Positions 16,783-25,652 of a stretch of 64,000 nt of DNA are shown here, one piece after another (within the stretch, counting starts at the first letter, position 1; the number at the start of each line of letters is the position of its first letter). The stretch comes from Marinovum sp034669705 (GTDB taxonomy: Bacteria > Pseudomonadota > Alphaproteobacteria > Rhodobacterales > Rhodobacteraceae). The translations under genes and the position numbers were made by a program. The stretch is from NCBI RefSeq assembly GCF_034669705.1, contig NZ_JAXMOR010000013.1, forward strand, positions 1-64,000, in the 5' to 3' direction. Under the pieces are notes generated by a model. That model saw only the letters and a program-made list of their open reading frames with translations. It did no database searches and was not told the DNA's origin.

Positions 16783-17466
16783 ATGCAGAGATTCGACTTG
16801 GAAGCGCAGGGGCTCCGCGCCCTGAACGAGGCCCTGCACGCGCAGGCGGAAACCACCAACCAGACCGCGTGGGAAGTGGTCAACGCGCGCGGCAGCCATG
16901 CCATCGCCGTCGGCCTCGACGCGCCGATCGAGGTCAGGGTCATGGGCTCCACCGGCTATTACTGCGCCGGGATGAACAGCCAGGCCACGGTGCATGTGCA
17001 TGGCTCCGCCGGGCCGGGCGTGGCCGAGAACATGATGTCGGGCAAGGTGATCGTCGAGGGCGACGCCAGCCAGTATGCCGGGGCGACCGGTCATGGCGGG
17101 CTGCTCGTCATCAAGGGCAATGCCAGCTCGCGCTGCGGCATCTCGATGAAGGGCATCGACATCGTGGTACATGGCAACATCGGCCACATGTCGGCCTTTA
17201 TGGCCCAATCCGGCAACCTCGTGGTGCTGGGCGATGCCGGCGACGCGCTGGGGGATTCGCTCTACGAGGCCCGGCTCTTCGTGCGCGGCAGCGTCAAGAG
17301 CCTCGGCGCCGACTGCATCGAGAAGGAGATGCGCCCCGAACACATCGAGATCCTGCGCGACCTGCTGGAGCGTGCCGGGGCGGATGCCAAGCCGGAAGAG
17401 TTCAAACGCTACGGTTCGGCCCGCAAGCTCTACAACTTCGACGTCGACAACGCGTCCGCCTACTGA
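16783..17466 (+). CDS. mgsB: N-methylglutamate synthase subunit B (GXGXG domain, GlxC-like)
   Basis: The 227-residue protein is a beta-helix GXGXG domain like the C-terminal part of glutamate synthase, with repeated turns such as VHGSAGPGVAENMMSG, VEGDASQYAGATGHGG and VVHGNIGHMSAFMAQSG. It probably scaffolds the tunnel between MgsA and MgsC. It is tightly packed with both neighbours (1 base and 4 bases). Confidence 0.9.
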   Translation: MQRFDLEAQGLRALNEALHAQAETTNQTAWEVVNARGSHAIAVGLDAPIEVRVMGSTGYYCAGMNSQATVHVHGSAGPGVAENMMSGKVIVEGDASQYAGATGHGGLLVIKGNASSRCGISMKGIDIVVHGNIGHMSAFMAQSGNLVVLGDAGDALGDSLYEARLFVRGSVKSLGADCIEKEMRPEHIEILRDLLERAGADAKPEEFKRYGSARKLYNFDVDNASAY

Positions 17467-17470
17467 GGAG

Positions 17471-18817
17471 ATGGACATGAAAGACCAGACAACACCGGCC
17501 ATCCCGCGGACCGAACCGATCCAGTCCGAGACCTTCACCAACCCGATCAACGCCGAGATCCGCCGCGCCGCGGCCACCGGCATCTATGACATCCGCGGTG
17601 GCGGTGCGAAACGCCGGGTGCCGCATTTCGACGACCTGCTGTTTCTCGGCGCCTCGATCTCGCGCTACCCGCTCGAAGGCTACCGCGAGAAATGCGAGAC
17701 CAAGGTGACCCTTGGCACCCGCTTCGCCAAAAATCCCGTCGTGCTGGACACCCCGGTCACCATTGCCGGCATGAGCTTCGGGGCCCTGTCCGGCCCCGCC
17801 AAGGAAGCCCTGGGCCGTGGCGCCAGCGCCGCCGGCACCTCGACCACCACCGGCGACGGCGGCATGACAGAGGAAGAGCGCGGCCACTCCAAGACGCTGG
17901 TCTACCAGTACCTGCCTTCGCGCTACGGCATGAACCCGCGCGACCTGCGCCGCGCCGATGCGATCGAGATCGTCGTCGGCCAGGGCGCCAAGCCCGGTGG
18001 CGGCGGCATGTTGCTGGGTCAGAAGATCAGCGACCGCGTGGCGGGCATGCGCAACCTGCCCAAGGGCATCGACCAGCGCTCGGCCTGCCGTCACCCGGAC
18101 TGGACCGGACCTGACGATCTGGAAATCAAGATCCTCGAAATCCGCGAAATCACCGGCTGGAAGGTGCCGATCTACGTCAAGATCGGCGGCACCCGGCCCT
18201 ATTACGACACCACGCTGGCGATCAAGGCCGGGGCGGACGTCGTGGTTCTCGACGGCATGCAGGGCGGCACCGCGGCGACGCAGGACGTCTTCATCGAACA
18301 TGTCGGCCTGCCGACGCTGGCCTGCATCCGCCCTGCCGTTCAGGCGCTGCAGGACCAGGGGCTGCACCGAGAGGTCCAGCTGATCGTCTCTGGCGGCATC
18401 CGCACCGGCGCCGACGTGGCCAAGGCGATCGCCCTGGGCGCGGACGCGGTCGCCATCGGCACCGCCGCGCTGATCGCGCTGGGGGACAATGATCCGAAGT
18501 GGGAGGCAGAGTACCAGAAGCTCGGCACCACCGCCGGCGCCTATGACGACTGGCAGGAGGGCCGCGACCCGGCCGGCATCACCACCCAGGACCCGGAGCT
18601 GATGGCACGGTTCGATCCGATCGAAGGCGGCCGGCGGCTGAAGAACTACCTCAAGGTGCTGACGCTGGAGGCGCAGACGATCGCGCGGGCCTGCGGCCAC
18701 AACCACCTGCACAACCTCGAGCCGGAGGACCTCTGCGCGCTGACCATGGAGGCCGCGGCCATGGCCAGGGTGCCGCTGGCCGGCACCGACTGGTACCCCG
18801 GCAAGGCAGGGTTCTGA
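17471..18817 (+). CDS. mgsC: N-methylglutamate synthase subunit C (FMN-binding GltS-like)
   Basis: The 448-residue protein is the FMN-binding TIM-barrel domain of glutamate synthase: VTIAGMSFGALSGPAKEALG (about residue 95), TTTGDGGMTEEER, VVGQGAKPGGGG, IYVKIGGTRPYYDTTLAIKA and the phosphate-binding IVSGGIRTGADVAKAIALGA. It should catalyse reductive formation of N-methylglutamate from 2-oxoglutarate and transferred methylamine. ATG 17471 follows a GAGGAG ribosome site; longer in-frame starts lie inside mgsB. It is followed by gmaS. Confidence 0.9.
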   Translation: MDMKDQTTPAIPRTEPIQSETFTNPINAEIRRAAATGIYDIRGGGAKRRVPHFDDLLFLGASISRYPLEGYREKCETKVTLGTRFAKNPVVLDTPVTIAGMSFGALSGPAKEALGRGASAAGTSTTTGDGGMTEEERGHSKTLVYQYLPSRYGMNPRDLRRADAIEIVVGQGAKPGGGGMLLGQKISDRVAGMRNLPKGIDQRSACRHPDWTGPDDLEIKILEIREITGWKVPIYVKIGGTRPYYDTTLAIKAGADVVVLDGMQGGTAATQDVFIEHVGLPTLACIRPAVQALQDQGLHREVQLIVSGGIRTGADVAKAIALGADAVAIGTAALIALGDNDPKWEAEYQKLGTTAGAYDDWQEGRDPAGITTQDPELMARFDPIEGGRRLKNYLKVLTLEAQTIARACGHNHLHNLEPEDLCALTMEAAAMARVPLAGTDWYPGKAGF

Positions 18818-18824
18818 AACACGC

Positions 18825-18853
18825 GCGGCGCGGCCCCACCCGGGTCGCGCCGC
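18825..18853 (+). other. mgsC-gmaS intergenic hairpin
   Basis: GCGGCGCG and CGCGCCGC can form a perfect 8-bp stem in the 101-base gap between mgsC and gmaS, without a T-run. It may tune or stabilise the mRNA. Confidence 0.35.
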
Positions 18854-18918
18854 TTTGCAAAGCGGGTGCCGGCCTGAACGGACACCGAGATGACTTCGAC
18901 AGAGAGGATCAAGATCAC

Positions 18919-20277
18919 ATGCCCCGAGATCAAGTGGCGCCCGACGCGCAGACCAACCTCGCCGAGTACGCCGCCGAGCGCGACATCAAGTACTTCATGA
19001 TTTCCTTTACCGACCTGTTCGGCGGACAGCGCGCCAAGCTGGTGCCGACGCAGGCGATCGCCGACATGCAGGAGAACGGCGCGGGATTTGCAGGCTTTGC
19101 CACCCATCTCGACATGACGCCGGCGCATCCCGACATGCTGGCGGTGCCCGACCCCTCGTCGGTGATCCAGCTGCCGTGGAAGCCAGAGGTCGCCTGGGTC
19201 GCCGCTAACTGCGTCATGGAAGGCGAGGACGTGGCGCAGGCGCCGCGCAACGTGCTGCGCCGGCTGATCAACGAGGCCGCGCAGGAGGGCATGCACGTCA
19301 AGACCGGCATCGAGGCCGAGTTCTTCCTGCTGACGCCGGACGGCGAGCAGATCAGCGACGAGTTCGATACCGCCGACAAGCCCTGCTACGACCAACAGGC
19401 GGTGATGCGCCGCTATGACGTGGTGCGCGAGATCTGCGACTACATGCTGGAAATGGGCTGGGGCCCCTACCAGAATGACCACGAGGACGCCAATGGCCAG
19501 TTCGAGATGAACTGGGATTTCGACGACGTCCTGAAGACCGCCGACAAGCACTCCTTCTTCAAGTTCATGACCAAGTCGGTGGCCGAAAAGCACGGCTTCC
19601 GCGCCACCTTCATGCCCAAGCCCGTCGAGGGGCTGACCGGCAACGGCTGTCACGCGCATATCTCGGTCTGGGATGCGCCGGGCAAGGCATCGAAGAAGAA
19701 CGTCTTTGCCGGCGAAAAGGGCGACAGCCCGACGGCGCAACTGGGCCTGTCGGAGAAGGGCAAGCACTTCCTCGGCGGCATCATGAAACACGCCAGCGCG
19801 CTGGCCGCGATCACCAACCCGACGGTGAACTCCTACAAACGCATCAACGCGCCGCGCACCATGTCGGGGGCGACCTGGGCGCCCAATACCGTGACCTGGA
19901 CCGGCAACAACCGCACCCACATGGTGCGCGTCCCCGGCCCCGGCCGCTTCGAGTTGCGCCTGCCAGACGGCGCGGTGAACCCCTACCTGCTGCAGGCGGT
20001 GATCATCGCCGCCGGTCTCAGCGGCGTACGCTCCAAGGCCGACCCCGGCAAGCGCTGGGACATCGACATGTACGCCGAGGGCCACAAGGTGAAGGGCGCG
20101 CCGAAATTGCCGCTCAACATGCTCGACGCGCTGCGCGATTACGACAAGGACGCGGCATTGAAGTCCATGATGGGCGAGGCGTTCTCCTCGGCTTATCTGA
20201 AGCTCAAGCGGCAGGAATGGAACTCCTTCGTGTCGCATTTCTCGCGCTGGGAAAAGGCGCATACGCTGGATATCTGA
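18919..20277 (+). CDS. gmaS: gamma-glutamylmethylamide synthetase
   Basis: The 452-residue protein belongs to the glutamine synthetase superfamily. It has the N-terminal beta-Grasp region (KYFMISFTDLFGGQRAKLVP), the metal-binding GIEAEFFLL (about residue 130), NGCHAHISVWD (about 242) and NRTHMVRVPGPGRFELRLPD (about 330). It ligates methylamine to glutamate with ATP, the first step of the N-methylglutamate pathway. The similar type III-like sequence alone would not exclude another amine, but the linked mgs and mgd genes make methylamine the best substrate. It is the last gene of its operon, followed by a strong terminator. Confidence 0.9.
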   Translation: MPRDQVAPDAQTNLAEYAAERDIKYFMISFTDLFGGQRAKLVPTQAIADMQENGAGFAGFATHLDMTPAHPDMLAVPDPSSVIQLPWKPEVAWVAANCVMEGEDVAQAPRNVLRRLINEAAQEGMHVKTGIEAEFFLLTPDGEQISDEFDTADKPCYDQQAVMRRYDVVREICDYMLEMGWGPYQNDHEDANGQFEMNWDFDDVLKTADKHSFFKFMTKSVAEKHGFRATFMPKPVEGLTGNGCHAHISVWDAPGKASKKNVFAGEKGDSPTAQLGLSEKGKHFLGGIMKHASALAAITNPTVNSYKRINAPRTMSGATWAPNTVTWTGNNRTHMVRVPGPGRFELRLPDGAVNPYLLQAVIIAAGLSGVRSKADPGKRWDIDMYAEGHKVKGAPKLPLNMLDALRDYDKDAALKSMMGEAFSSAYLKLKRQEWNSFVSHFSRWEKAHTLDI

Positions 20278-20294
20278 CCCATTCGGCACCGGTG

Positions 20295-20329
20295 AAAACG
20301 CCGTCGCGGGCTTCCTGCGGCGGCGTTTT
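20295..20329 (+). terminator. intrinsic terminator of the mgs-gmaS operon
   Basis: AAAACGCCG and CGGCGTTTT form the base of a long stem starting 18 bases after the gmaS stop, with further GC pairs inside and T residues at the 3' end. Confidence 0.8.
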
Positions 20330-20869
20330 GCGTGCCTGCATCGCCGCGACGCGCGGCCGCGCGCCGGACCCCGCTCAGGGGCCTCTCCGCAAGCCCCGGC
20401 AGAAGGTCCCGGATCCGGTCCGACACGGCGGCGAGGCAGGTTCCTTCCGTCCCGTGTCCCTCGCAAAAGGCGGACTCGCGACGGCATGCCCTGCCCCGGT
20501 TCAAGACCTGAATCGTCCAATGCCGAAAATTTTATCTTGACTTAACTGGGATACTAGTAATCATTAGGAGCAAGACAGGATCGCAAGGTGCCCCGGGGAG
20601 AACAACGGGCGCCGCACGGTCACGAGTGACGCGACACGGGGGGGACGGCCGCGGAAAGCATCGGGCTGATGACAGCAGGACCAGCGGTCCTGCGACTGTC
20701 GCAGCCTGGCGCCACAACGCAATCTAATTCCGACAGGACTGCCGCCGCCAAGTCGACAACCGGCGCACCGCTGGCTCGTGGCGGCCTGTCAAAGTTACCC
20801 GCGACGGGCGGCCCACCGGCCCCCGTCGCGGATCGGATCAACTGGTTACGATATCCAAGGGAGGACACC
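20330..20869. other. intergenic region upstream of dctP
   Basis: No gene is supportable in these 540 bases between the gmaS terminator and dctP. The first 200 bases are featureless GC-rich DNA; an AT-rich promoter-like block lies at 20525-20575, leaving a long 5' leader of about 300 bases before dctP. Confidence 0.45.
20537..20563 (+). promoter_or_regulatory. probable dctP promoter with TACTAGTA operator-like site
   Basis: TTGACT (20537-20542) is a good -35 candidate. An 8-bp perfect palindrome, TACTAGTA (20552-20559), lies where RNA polymerase would bind, and a weak AT-rich -10 follows. ATACTAGTAT-like palindromes are typical operators of FCD-type GntR regulators, but no gntR gene is visible nearby. 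Confidence 0.4.
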
Positions 20870-21850
20870 ATGTACCAGAAATTCACCACCACGCTTCTCG
20901 CCACGGCGGCCGCCGCGGCACTGCTCGCCACGGCCGCCTCGGCCGAGAACTGGCGCGCCTGGAACATCCACAGCGACGGCCATCCGAACACCGCCGCGAT
21001 GGACCGTTTCGCCGAGCTGGTCGAGGACAAGACCGACGGCGAGGTCACCATCGAGGTGTTCCACGGCGGCGTTCTTGGCAGCCAGCCCGATGCGCTCGAG
21101 CAGGTGCGCCTGGGCGCCATCGAGGTCGGCAACTTCAACCTCGGCCCGATCGGCCCGATGGTGAAGGAGGCCAACCTCGTCTCGCTGCCGTTCATCTTCA
21201 AGAGCGTGCCGCACATGTTCCGCGTGCTCGACGGCGAAGCCGGCCAGATGGTCTCTGACGCGATGGCCGAGGCCGGCCTGCTGCCGCTGGCCTGGGTTGA
21301 TGCCGGCGCGCGCTCGTTCTACACCCAGAAACCGATCAACACGCCCGACGACGTCGCCGGCCTGAAGATCCGGGTGATGAACAACGATCTCTACACCGCG
21401 ATGATCTCGGCCATGGGCGGCAACCCCTCGCCGATGGCCTTTGGCGAGGTCTACCAGTCGCTGAAGACCGGTGTGGTCGACGGCGCCGAGAACAACTTCC
21501 CCTCGTTCAAGAACGTGGCGCATTACGAGGTGACCACCAACTATTCGCTCTCCGAGCACCTGATCATCCCGGAATGCATCTGCGTCAACACCACCAAGTT
21601 CGAGGCGCTCTCGCCCGAACTGCAGGACGAAGTGCGCGCAGCCGCCGAAGAGGCCGGTCTCTACCAGCGCGAGCTCTGGGCGGTACAGTCCGAACAGGCG
21701 CGCAAGGATGTCGAGGAAGCGGGCGTCACGGTCAACGAGATCGCCGACAAGACCCCGTTCCAGGATGCCATGGTCGCGGTCTATGACGACTACCTGGCCG
21801 CCAACCCCGACATGCGCAAGCTGGTCGAGCTCGCCCAGTCGACCGAATAA
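20870..21850 (+). CDS. dctP: TRAP transporter substrate-binding protein (DctP)
   Basis: The 326-residue protein starts with a signal peptide (MYQKFTTTLLATAAAAALLA, cleavage after ASA). The mature part has the DctP layout, including GGVLGSQPDALEQVRLGAIE, LPFIFKSVPHMFRVLDG and LKIRVMNNDLYTAMISAMGG, whose Arg usually binds the substrate carboxylate. The likely ligand is a sugar acid or uronate-like carboxylate, inferred from the linked aldo/keto reductase and neighbouring sugar genes. ATG 20870 follows a GGGAGG ribosome site. It acts in the periplasm with DctQ and DctM. Confidence 0.9.
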   Translation: MYQKFTTTLLATAAAAALLATAASAENWRAWNIHSDGHPNTAAMDRFAELVEDKTDGEVTIEVFHGGVLGSQPDALEQVRLGAIEVGNFNLGPIGPMVKEANLVSLPFIFKSVPHMFRVLDGEAGQMVSDAMAEAGLLPLAWVDAGARSFYTQKPINTPDDVAGLKIRVMNNDLYTAMISAMGGNPSPMAFGEVYQSLKTGVVDGAENNFPSFKNVAHYEVTTNYSLSEHLIIPECICVNTTKFEALSPELQDEVRAAAEEAGLYQRELWAVQSEQARKDVEEAGVTVNEIADKTPFQDAMVAVYDDYLAANPDMRKLVELAQSTE

Positions 21851-21872
21851 CGCCTGACTGACAGAAATCCAG

Positions 21873-21907
21873 AAACGCCCGGCCCAAGGATGGAGCCGGG
21901 CGTTTTT
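21873..21907 (+). terminator. attenuating terminator between dctP and dctQ
   Basis: AAACGCCCGGC and GCCGGGCGTTT form an 11-bp stem followed by further T residues, 22 bases after the dctP stop. Partial termination here would make more binding protein than membrane subunits. Confidence 0.75.
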
Positions 21908-21920
21908 CGGGAGAAAAGCA

Positions 21921-22448
21921 ATGAACGATACCCCCGAACTGCTCAAGGGCCTGCGCGCGCTCGAGCGTGTCTTCGATGCCATCGTCTGGGTCTGCCGCGT
22001 GGTGGCCGGTGCGGCGCTGGTGGTGATGACGCTGATCTTTGGCTGGCTGGTCTTCGGCCGCTACGTGATGAACGACACCCCCACCTGGGTCGAGCAATAC
22101 TCGCTGCTGCTGGTGATGCTGATCGCCTTTCTCGGCGCCGCCGTCGGCGTGCGCGAGAACACCCACCTCTCGGTGGTGGCCTTCCGCACCATGGTGCCCG
22201 CCCGCGTGCGCACCGTCTTCGTGATCCTGTCGGACATCTTCATGGTGCTCTTCGGCGGTCTGATGCTCTGGTACGGGGCGCTGCTCACCCAGTTCAAGTG
22301 GAACTCGCTGATCCCGCTGATCCAGATCAGCGAAGGTTATCGCTCCTTGCCGCTGACCATCGCCGGCGGGCTGATCCTCGTCTTCTCCCTCGGCCATCTG
22401 ACGCGCGTCTTCCTCGGCCGCGATCACCGCGTCGATTCGATCGAATAA
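21921..22448 (+). CDS. dctQ: TRAP transporter small membrane subunit (DctQ)
   Basis: The 175-residue protein has four predicted membrane helices, including VVAGAALVVMTLIFGWLVFG and VEQYSLLLVMLIAFLGAAVG, and the WVEQ/REN(T)H signature of DctQ proteins. It couples DctP to DctM in the inner membrane. It follows the attenuator hairpin and precedes dctM by 12 bases. Confidence 0.9.
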   Translation: MNDTPELLKGLRALERVFDAIVWVCRVVAGAALVVMTLIFGWLVFGRYVMNDTPTWVEQYSLLLVMLIAFLGAAVGVRENTHLSVVAFRTMVPARVRTVFVILSDIFMVLFGGLMLWYGALLTQFKWNSLIPLIQISEGYRSLPLTIAGGLILVFSLGHLTRVFLGRDHRVDSIE

Positions 22449-22460
22449 AGGCAAAATCCC

Positions 22461-23744
22461 ATGGGACTTCTCTTGCTTCTCGGGCTGTTTGCCTTCTGCG
22501 TCGTCATCGGCACGCCGGTGGCCTTCGCGCTCGGCATCTCGGCCATCGCCGCCTTCTGGTACGAGGGCCTGCCGCTGATGATCGGCTTTCAGCGCATCGT
22601 CTCGGGCATCAACGTGTTTTCGCTGATGGCCATCCCCTTCTTCATCTTCGCCGGCGAGCTGATGTTTCATGGCGGCATCGCCATGCGGCTGGTGCGGTTT
22701 GCCTCGGCCGCGGTCGGTGCGGTGCGCGGCGGGCTCGGCATCGTCAACGTCTTTTCCTCGATGCTGTTCGGCGGCATCTCGGGTTCGGCCATCGCCGACA
22801 TCTCGGCGCTGGGCTCGATCCTGGTGCCGGTGATGAAGGACAAGGGCTATGACGCCGATTACGCCGTCAACGTCACCGTCACCTCCTCGATCGCCGGGAT
22901 CATCATTCCGCCCAGCCACAACATGATCATCTTCGCCATCGCCGCCGGCGGCGGCATCTCGATCTCCAAGCTGTTCCTCGCCGGCGTGGTGCCGGGCGTG
23001 CTGATGTGCCTCTGCCTTGCCGCCGCGGCCTATATCGTCGCGGTCAAACGCGGCTACCGGGCCGAGACCTTCCCGGGCTGGCAGGCGCTGGCCTTCACCT
23101 TCTTCAGCGCCATCCCCGGCCTGATGACGGCGGTGATCATCGTCGGCGGCGTGCTCTCGGGCGTCTTCACCGTCACGGAATCCGGGGCTTTCGGCGCGAT
23201 CTATGCCTTCCTGGTGACGCTGCTGGTCTATCGCAACATCACCTGGGAGAACTTCAAGATCGCGGTCTCGTCCTCGGTCAAGACCACTTCGATGGTGATG
23301 ATCCTGATCGCCTGCGCCGCGGCTTTCGCCTACATGCTCACCTTCTACCGGGTGCCGAGCCTGACCATCGAGCTGATGACCGGGCTGACCGACAACCCGA
23401 TCCTGATCCTGCTGATGATCAACCTCGTGCTGCTGATGCTGGGGATGATCATGGACATGGCGGCGCTGATCCTGATCTGCACACCGATCTTTCTGCCGGT
23501 GGCCAACAGCATCGGCGTCGATCCCTACCAGTTCGGCATGATCCTGCTGGTCAACCTCGGCCTCGGCCTCTGCACCCCGCCGGTGGGCTCCTGCCTCTTC
23601 GTCGGCTGTGCCGTCGGTGGATTGCCGATGGAAAAGGCTGTGCGCACGATCTGGCCGTTCTACATCGCGATCTTCGTGGCACTGATGCTGATCACCTTCG
23701 TGCCGGCGATTTCGCTGACCCTGCCCAACCTGGTCGGGTCCTGA
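22461..23744 (+). CDS. dctM: TRAP transporter large permease subunit (DctM)
   Basis: The 427-residue polytopic protein has the repeated hairpin and helix pattern of DctM: AIPFFIFAGELMFHGGIA, VNVFSSMLFGGISGSAIADI, SIAGIIIPPSHNMIIFAIAA and NLGLGLCTPPVGSCLFVGCA. It is the sodium-driven transport subunit. Length is normal. It is followed after 28 bases by an aldo/keto reductase that likely acts on the imported compound. Confidence 0.92.
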   Translation: MGLLLLLGLFAFCVVIGTPVAFALGISAIAAFWYEGLPLMIGFQRIVSGINVFSLMAIPFFIFAGELMFHGGIAMRLVRFASAAVGAVRGGLGIVNVFSSMLFGGISGSAIADISALGSILVPVMKDKGYDADYAVNVTVTSSIAGIIIPPSHNMIIFAIAAGGGISISKLFLAGVVPGVLMCLCLAAAAYIVAVKRGYRAETFPGWQALAFTFFSAIPGLMTAVIIVGGVLSGVFTVTESGAFGAIYAFLVTLLVYRNITWENFKIAVSSSVKTTSMVMILIACAAAFAYMLTFYRVPSLTIELMTGLTDNPILILLMINLVLLMLGMIMDMAALILICTPIFLPVANSIGVDPYQFGMILLVNLGLGLCTPPVGSCLFVGCAVGGLPMEKAVRTIWPFYIAIFVALMLITFVPAISLTLPNLVGS

Positions 23745-23772
23745 CCGCAACTTTCACTCTGAGGTAAAGACA

Positions 23773-24753
23773 GTGAACCAGACTTTCGGAAACACCGGGC
23801 TGACGACCAGCCCCATCGTTTATGGCTGCATGGGCGGCGCCGGCGCCTTTGGCGCGCAGGAAGAGAGCGACAGCATCGAGGCGCTGCGCGCGGCCTTTGA
23901 CGTCGGCATCAATTTCTTCGACACCGCCGAGGCCTATGGCGCGGGCTATTCCGAGCAGCTGTTGCATCGCGCGCTTGGCGACAAGCGCAAGGAGATCGTG
24001 ATCTCCTCGAAGGTGGCCGAGCGCAACGCCGCGCCGGAGGACGTGATCACCGCCTGCGAACGCAGCCTCAAGAACCTCGGCACCGATCACATCGACATCT
24101 ACATGCTGCACTGGCCCAACCGCGAGGTGCCGCTGGCCGAGACCCTGGGCGCGCTCAAGGCCTTGAAGGACGATGGCAAGATCGGCCATTACGGCGTGTC
24201 GAACTTCGGCAGCGCCGATCTTGACGAGGCGCTGGCGCTTGGCGAGATCTCGGTCAACCAGCTGCCCTATCACCTGTTCTACCGCGCCATCGAGTTCGAG
24301 GTGCAGCCCAAGTGCGCAGCCGCGGGCGTGCCGATCATGTGCTATTCCTCTCTGATGCAGGGGCTTCTGGCCGGCAAGTACAAATCGCTGCAGGATTTCC
24401 CGGTCAACCGCGCCCGCACCCGGATGTTCGACCACGCCAAATGGGCCGAGGCGGTGCATGGCGAGGACGGTGCCGAGGACGCCGGACAAGAGCTGCTCGA
24501 CGCGCTGTGGAAGATGACCGATGAGACCGGTCTGAGCATGGAAGAGCTGGCCATCGGCTGGCTGAAGTCGCGCCCTGCCGTGGGCGGCGTGATCGTCGGC
24601 ACCCGCAACGGCGAACAGAGCCGCGGGCTGAAGAAGCTGCTCGAGGTCGAGCTGTCGCCAGAGGTGCTGCAAAAGCTCGATCAGGCGTCGGACCCGCTCA
24701 AGCAGGCGCTCGGGTCGAACATCGACATGTGGGGCAAGGGCCGCACCCGCTAA
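23773..24753 (+). CDS. aldo/keto reductase
   Basis: The 326-residue protein starts at GTG 23773 with VNQTFGNTGLTTSPIVYGCM. AKR catalytic residues are visible: Asp and Tyr in FFDTAEAYGAGYSE, Lys in ISSKV and His in MLHWPNREVP. The C-terminus has the NADP-binding VGGVIVGTRNGEQ region. It lies downstream of dctPQM in the same operon, suggesting NAD(P)-dependent reduction or oxidation of the imported sugar or sugar acid. The substrate is not deducible from sequence. Confidence 0.88.
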   Translation: MNQTFGNTGLTTSPIVYGCMGGAGAFGAQEESDSIEALRAAFDVGINFFDTAEAYGAGYSEQLLHRALGDKRKEIVISSKVAERNAAPEDVITACERSLKNLGTDHIDIYMLHWPNREVPLAETLGALKALKDDGKIGHYGVSNFGSADLDEALALGEISVNQLPYHLFYRAIEFEVQPKCAAAGVPIMCYSSLMQGLLAGKYKSLQDFPVNRARTRMFDHAKWAEAVHGEDGAEDAGQELLDALWKMTDETGLSMEELAIGWLKSRPAVGGVIVGTRNGEQSRGLKKLLEVELSPEVLQKLDQASDPLKQALGSNIDMWGKGRTR

Positions 24754-24771
24754 ACGACTCGCACGAATGCC

Positions 24772-24807
24772 AAAGCCCTCCCTGTCGTTGACAGGGAGGG
24801 CTTTTTT
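24772..24807. terminator. bidirectional terminator
   Basis: AAAGCCCTCCCTGTC and its exact complement form a perfect 15-bp stem with a 3-base loop. T residues follow on the plus strand and A residues precede, so it can stop both the dctPQM-AKR operon and the convergent isomerase operon. Confidence 0.9.
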
Positions 24808-24827
24808 CCGTCCGGACGTCCGGCATG

Positions 24828-25652
24828 TCAGATCACCGGCAGCGCCGCGACCATGGCCTTGAGCACATCGTCGCCCGGCTTTGTCCACCAGTTCCCGGCC
24901 GAAAAGATCTCGACCTCGACCAGCCCGTCAAAGCCCTGTGCCTCGACCATCTGGCGGAAGGCGGGGATGTCGATCACCCCCTCGCCCATCATGCCGCGAT
25001 CGGTCAGCATGTCCTGCGTCGGGTTCATCCAGTCGCAGACATGGAACGCGAGCAGACGCTCCTTGCCGGCGCGCTCGATCTGCGCCGCGATCTCCGGATC
25101 CCACCAGATGTGATAGACGTCGAGCGCCACGCCGATGCCGTCGCCCAGCTGGTCGCAGATATCCAGCGCCTGCCCGGTTGTGTTCACGCAGGCGCGGTCG
25201 GCGGCATACATCGGATGCAGCGGCTCGATGCCGATCTTGACGCCTTGCGTGCGGGCATAGTCGAGCGTCTTGCCCAACCCCTCGGTGACGATCTCGCGTG
25301 CGGCGACGATGTCTTTCGATCCCTCGGGCAACCCGCCGACCACCATGACAAGGCACTCCGCCCCGATGGCGGCCGCCTCGTCAACGGCCCGCTTGTTGTC
25401 GTCGATCACCTTCTGCGTCAGCGCGCCCTCGGCGGTGTACCAGCCGCCGCGGCAAAGCCCGGAGACGCCGAGGCCCGCGTCGCGGATCAGCTTGGCCGCG
25501 CGGTCCACGCCGCATTCCTGCAGCTTGTCGCGCCAGGGAGAGATGCCGCCGATGCCGTGGCGCTGGCAGCCCTCGATACATTCCTCGAGGCTCCATTGCT
25601 TCGACACCGTGGCGGTGTTCAGAGACAGGTCGGATGCGGTGAGCGTTCTCAT
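24828..25652 (-). CDS. sugar phosphate isomerase/epimerase (AP endonuclease 2 fold)
   Basis: The 274-residue TIM-barrel protein has family metal-site segments: CLVMVVGGLPEGSKD, KIGIEPLHPMY (metal Glu), VALDVYHIWWDPE (Asp/His), HVCDWMNPT and VEVEIFS (Glu). These give the Glu-Asp-His-Glu divalent metal set of xylose-isomerase-like enzymes; members are epimerases, isomerases, dehydratases or 3-keto-glycoside lyases. Its start overlaps the stop of the DUF993 gene, so the pair is coupled. Context with a Gfo/Idh/MocA oxidoreductase suggests it acts on a keto-sugar intermediate. Confidence 0.85.
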   Translation of the reverse strand: MRTLTASDLSLNTATVSKQWSLEECIEGCQRHGIGGISPWRDKLQECGVDRAAKLIRDAGLGVSGLCRGGWYTAEGALTQKVIDDNKRAVDEAAAIGAECLVMVVGGLPEGSKDIVAAREIVTEGLGKTLDYARTQGVKIGIEPLHPMYAADRACVNTTGQALDICDQLGDGIGVALDVYHIWWDPEIAAQIERAGKERLLAFHVCDWMNPTQDMLTDRGMMGEGVIDIPAFRQMVEAQGFDGLVEVEIFSAGNWWTKPGDDVLKAMVAALPVI

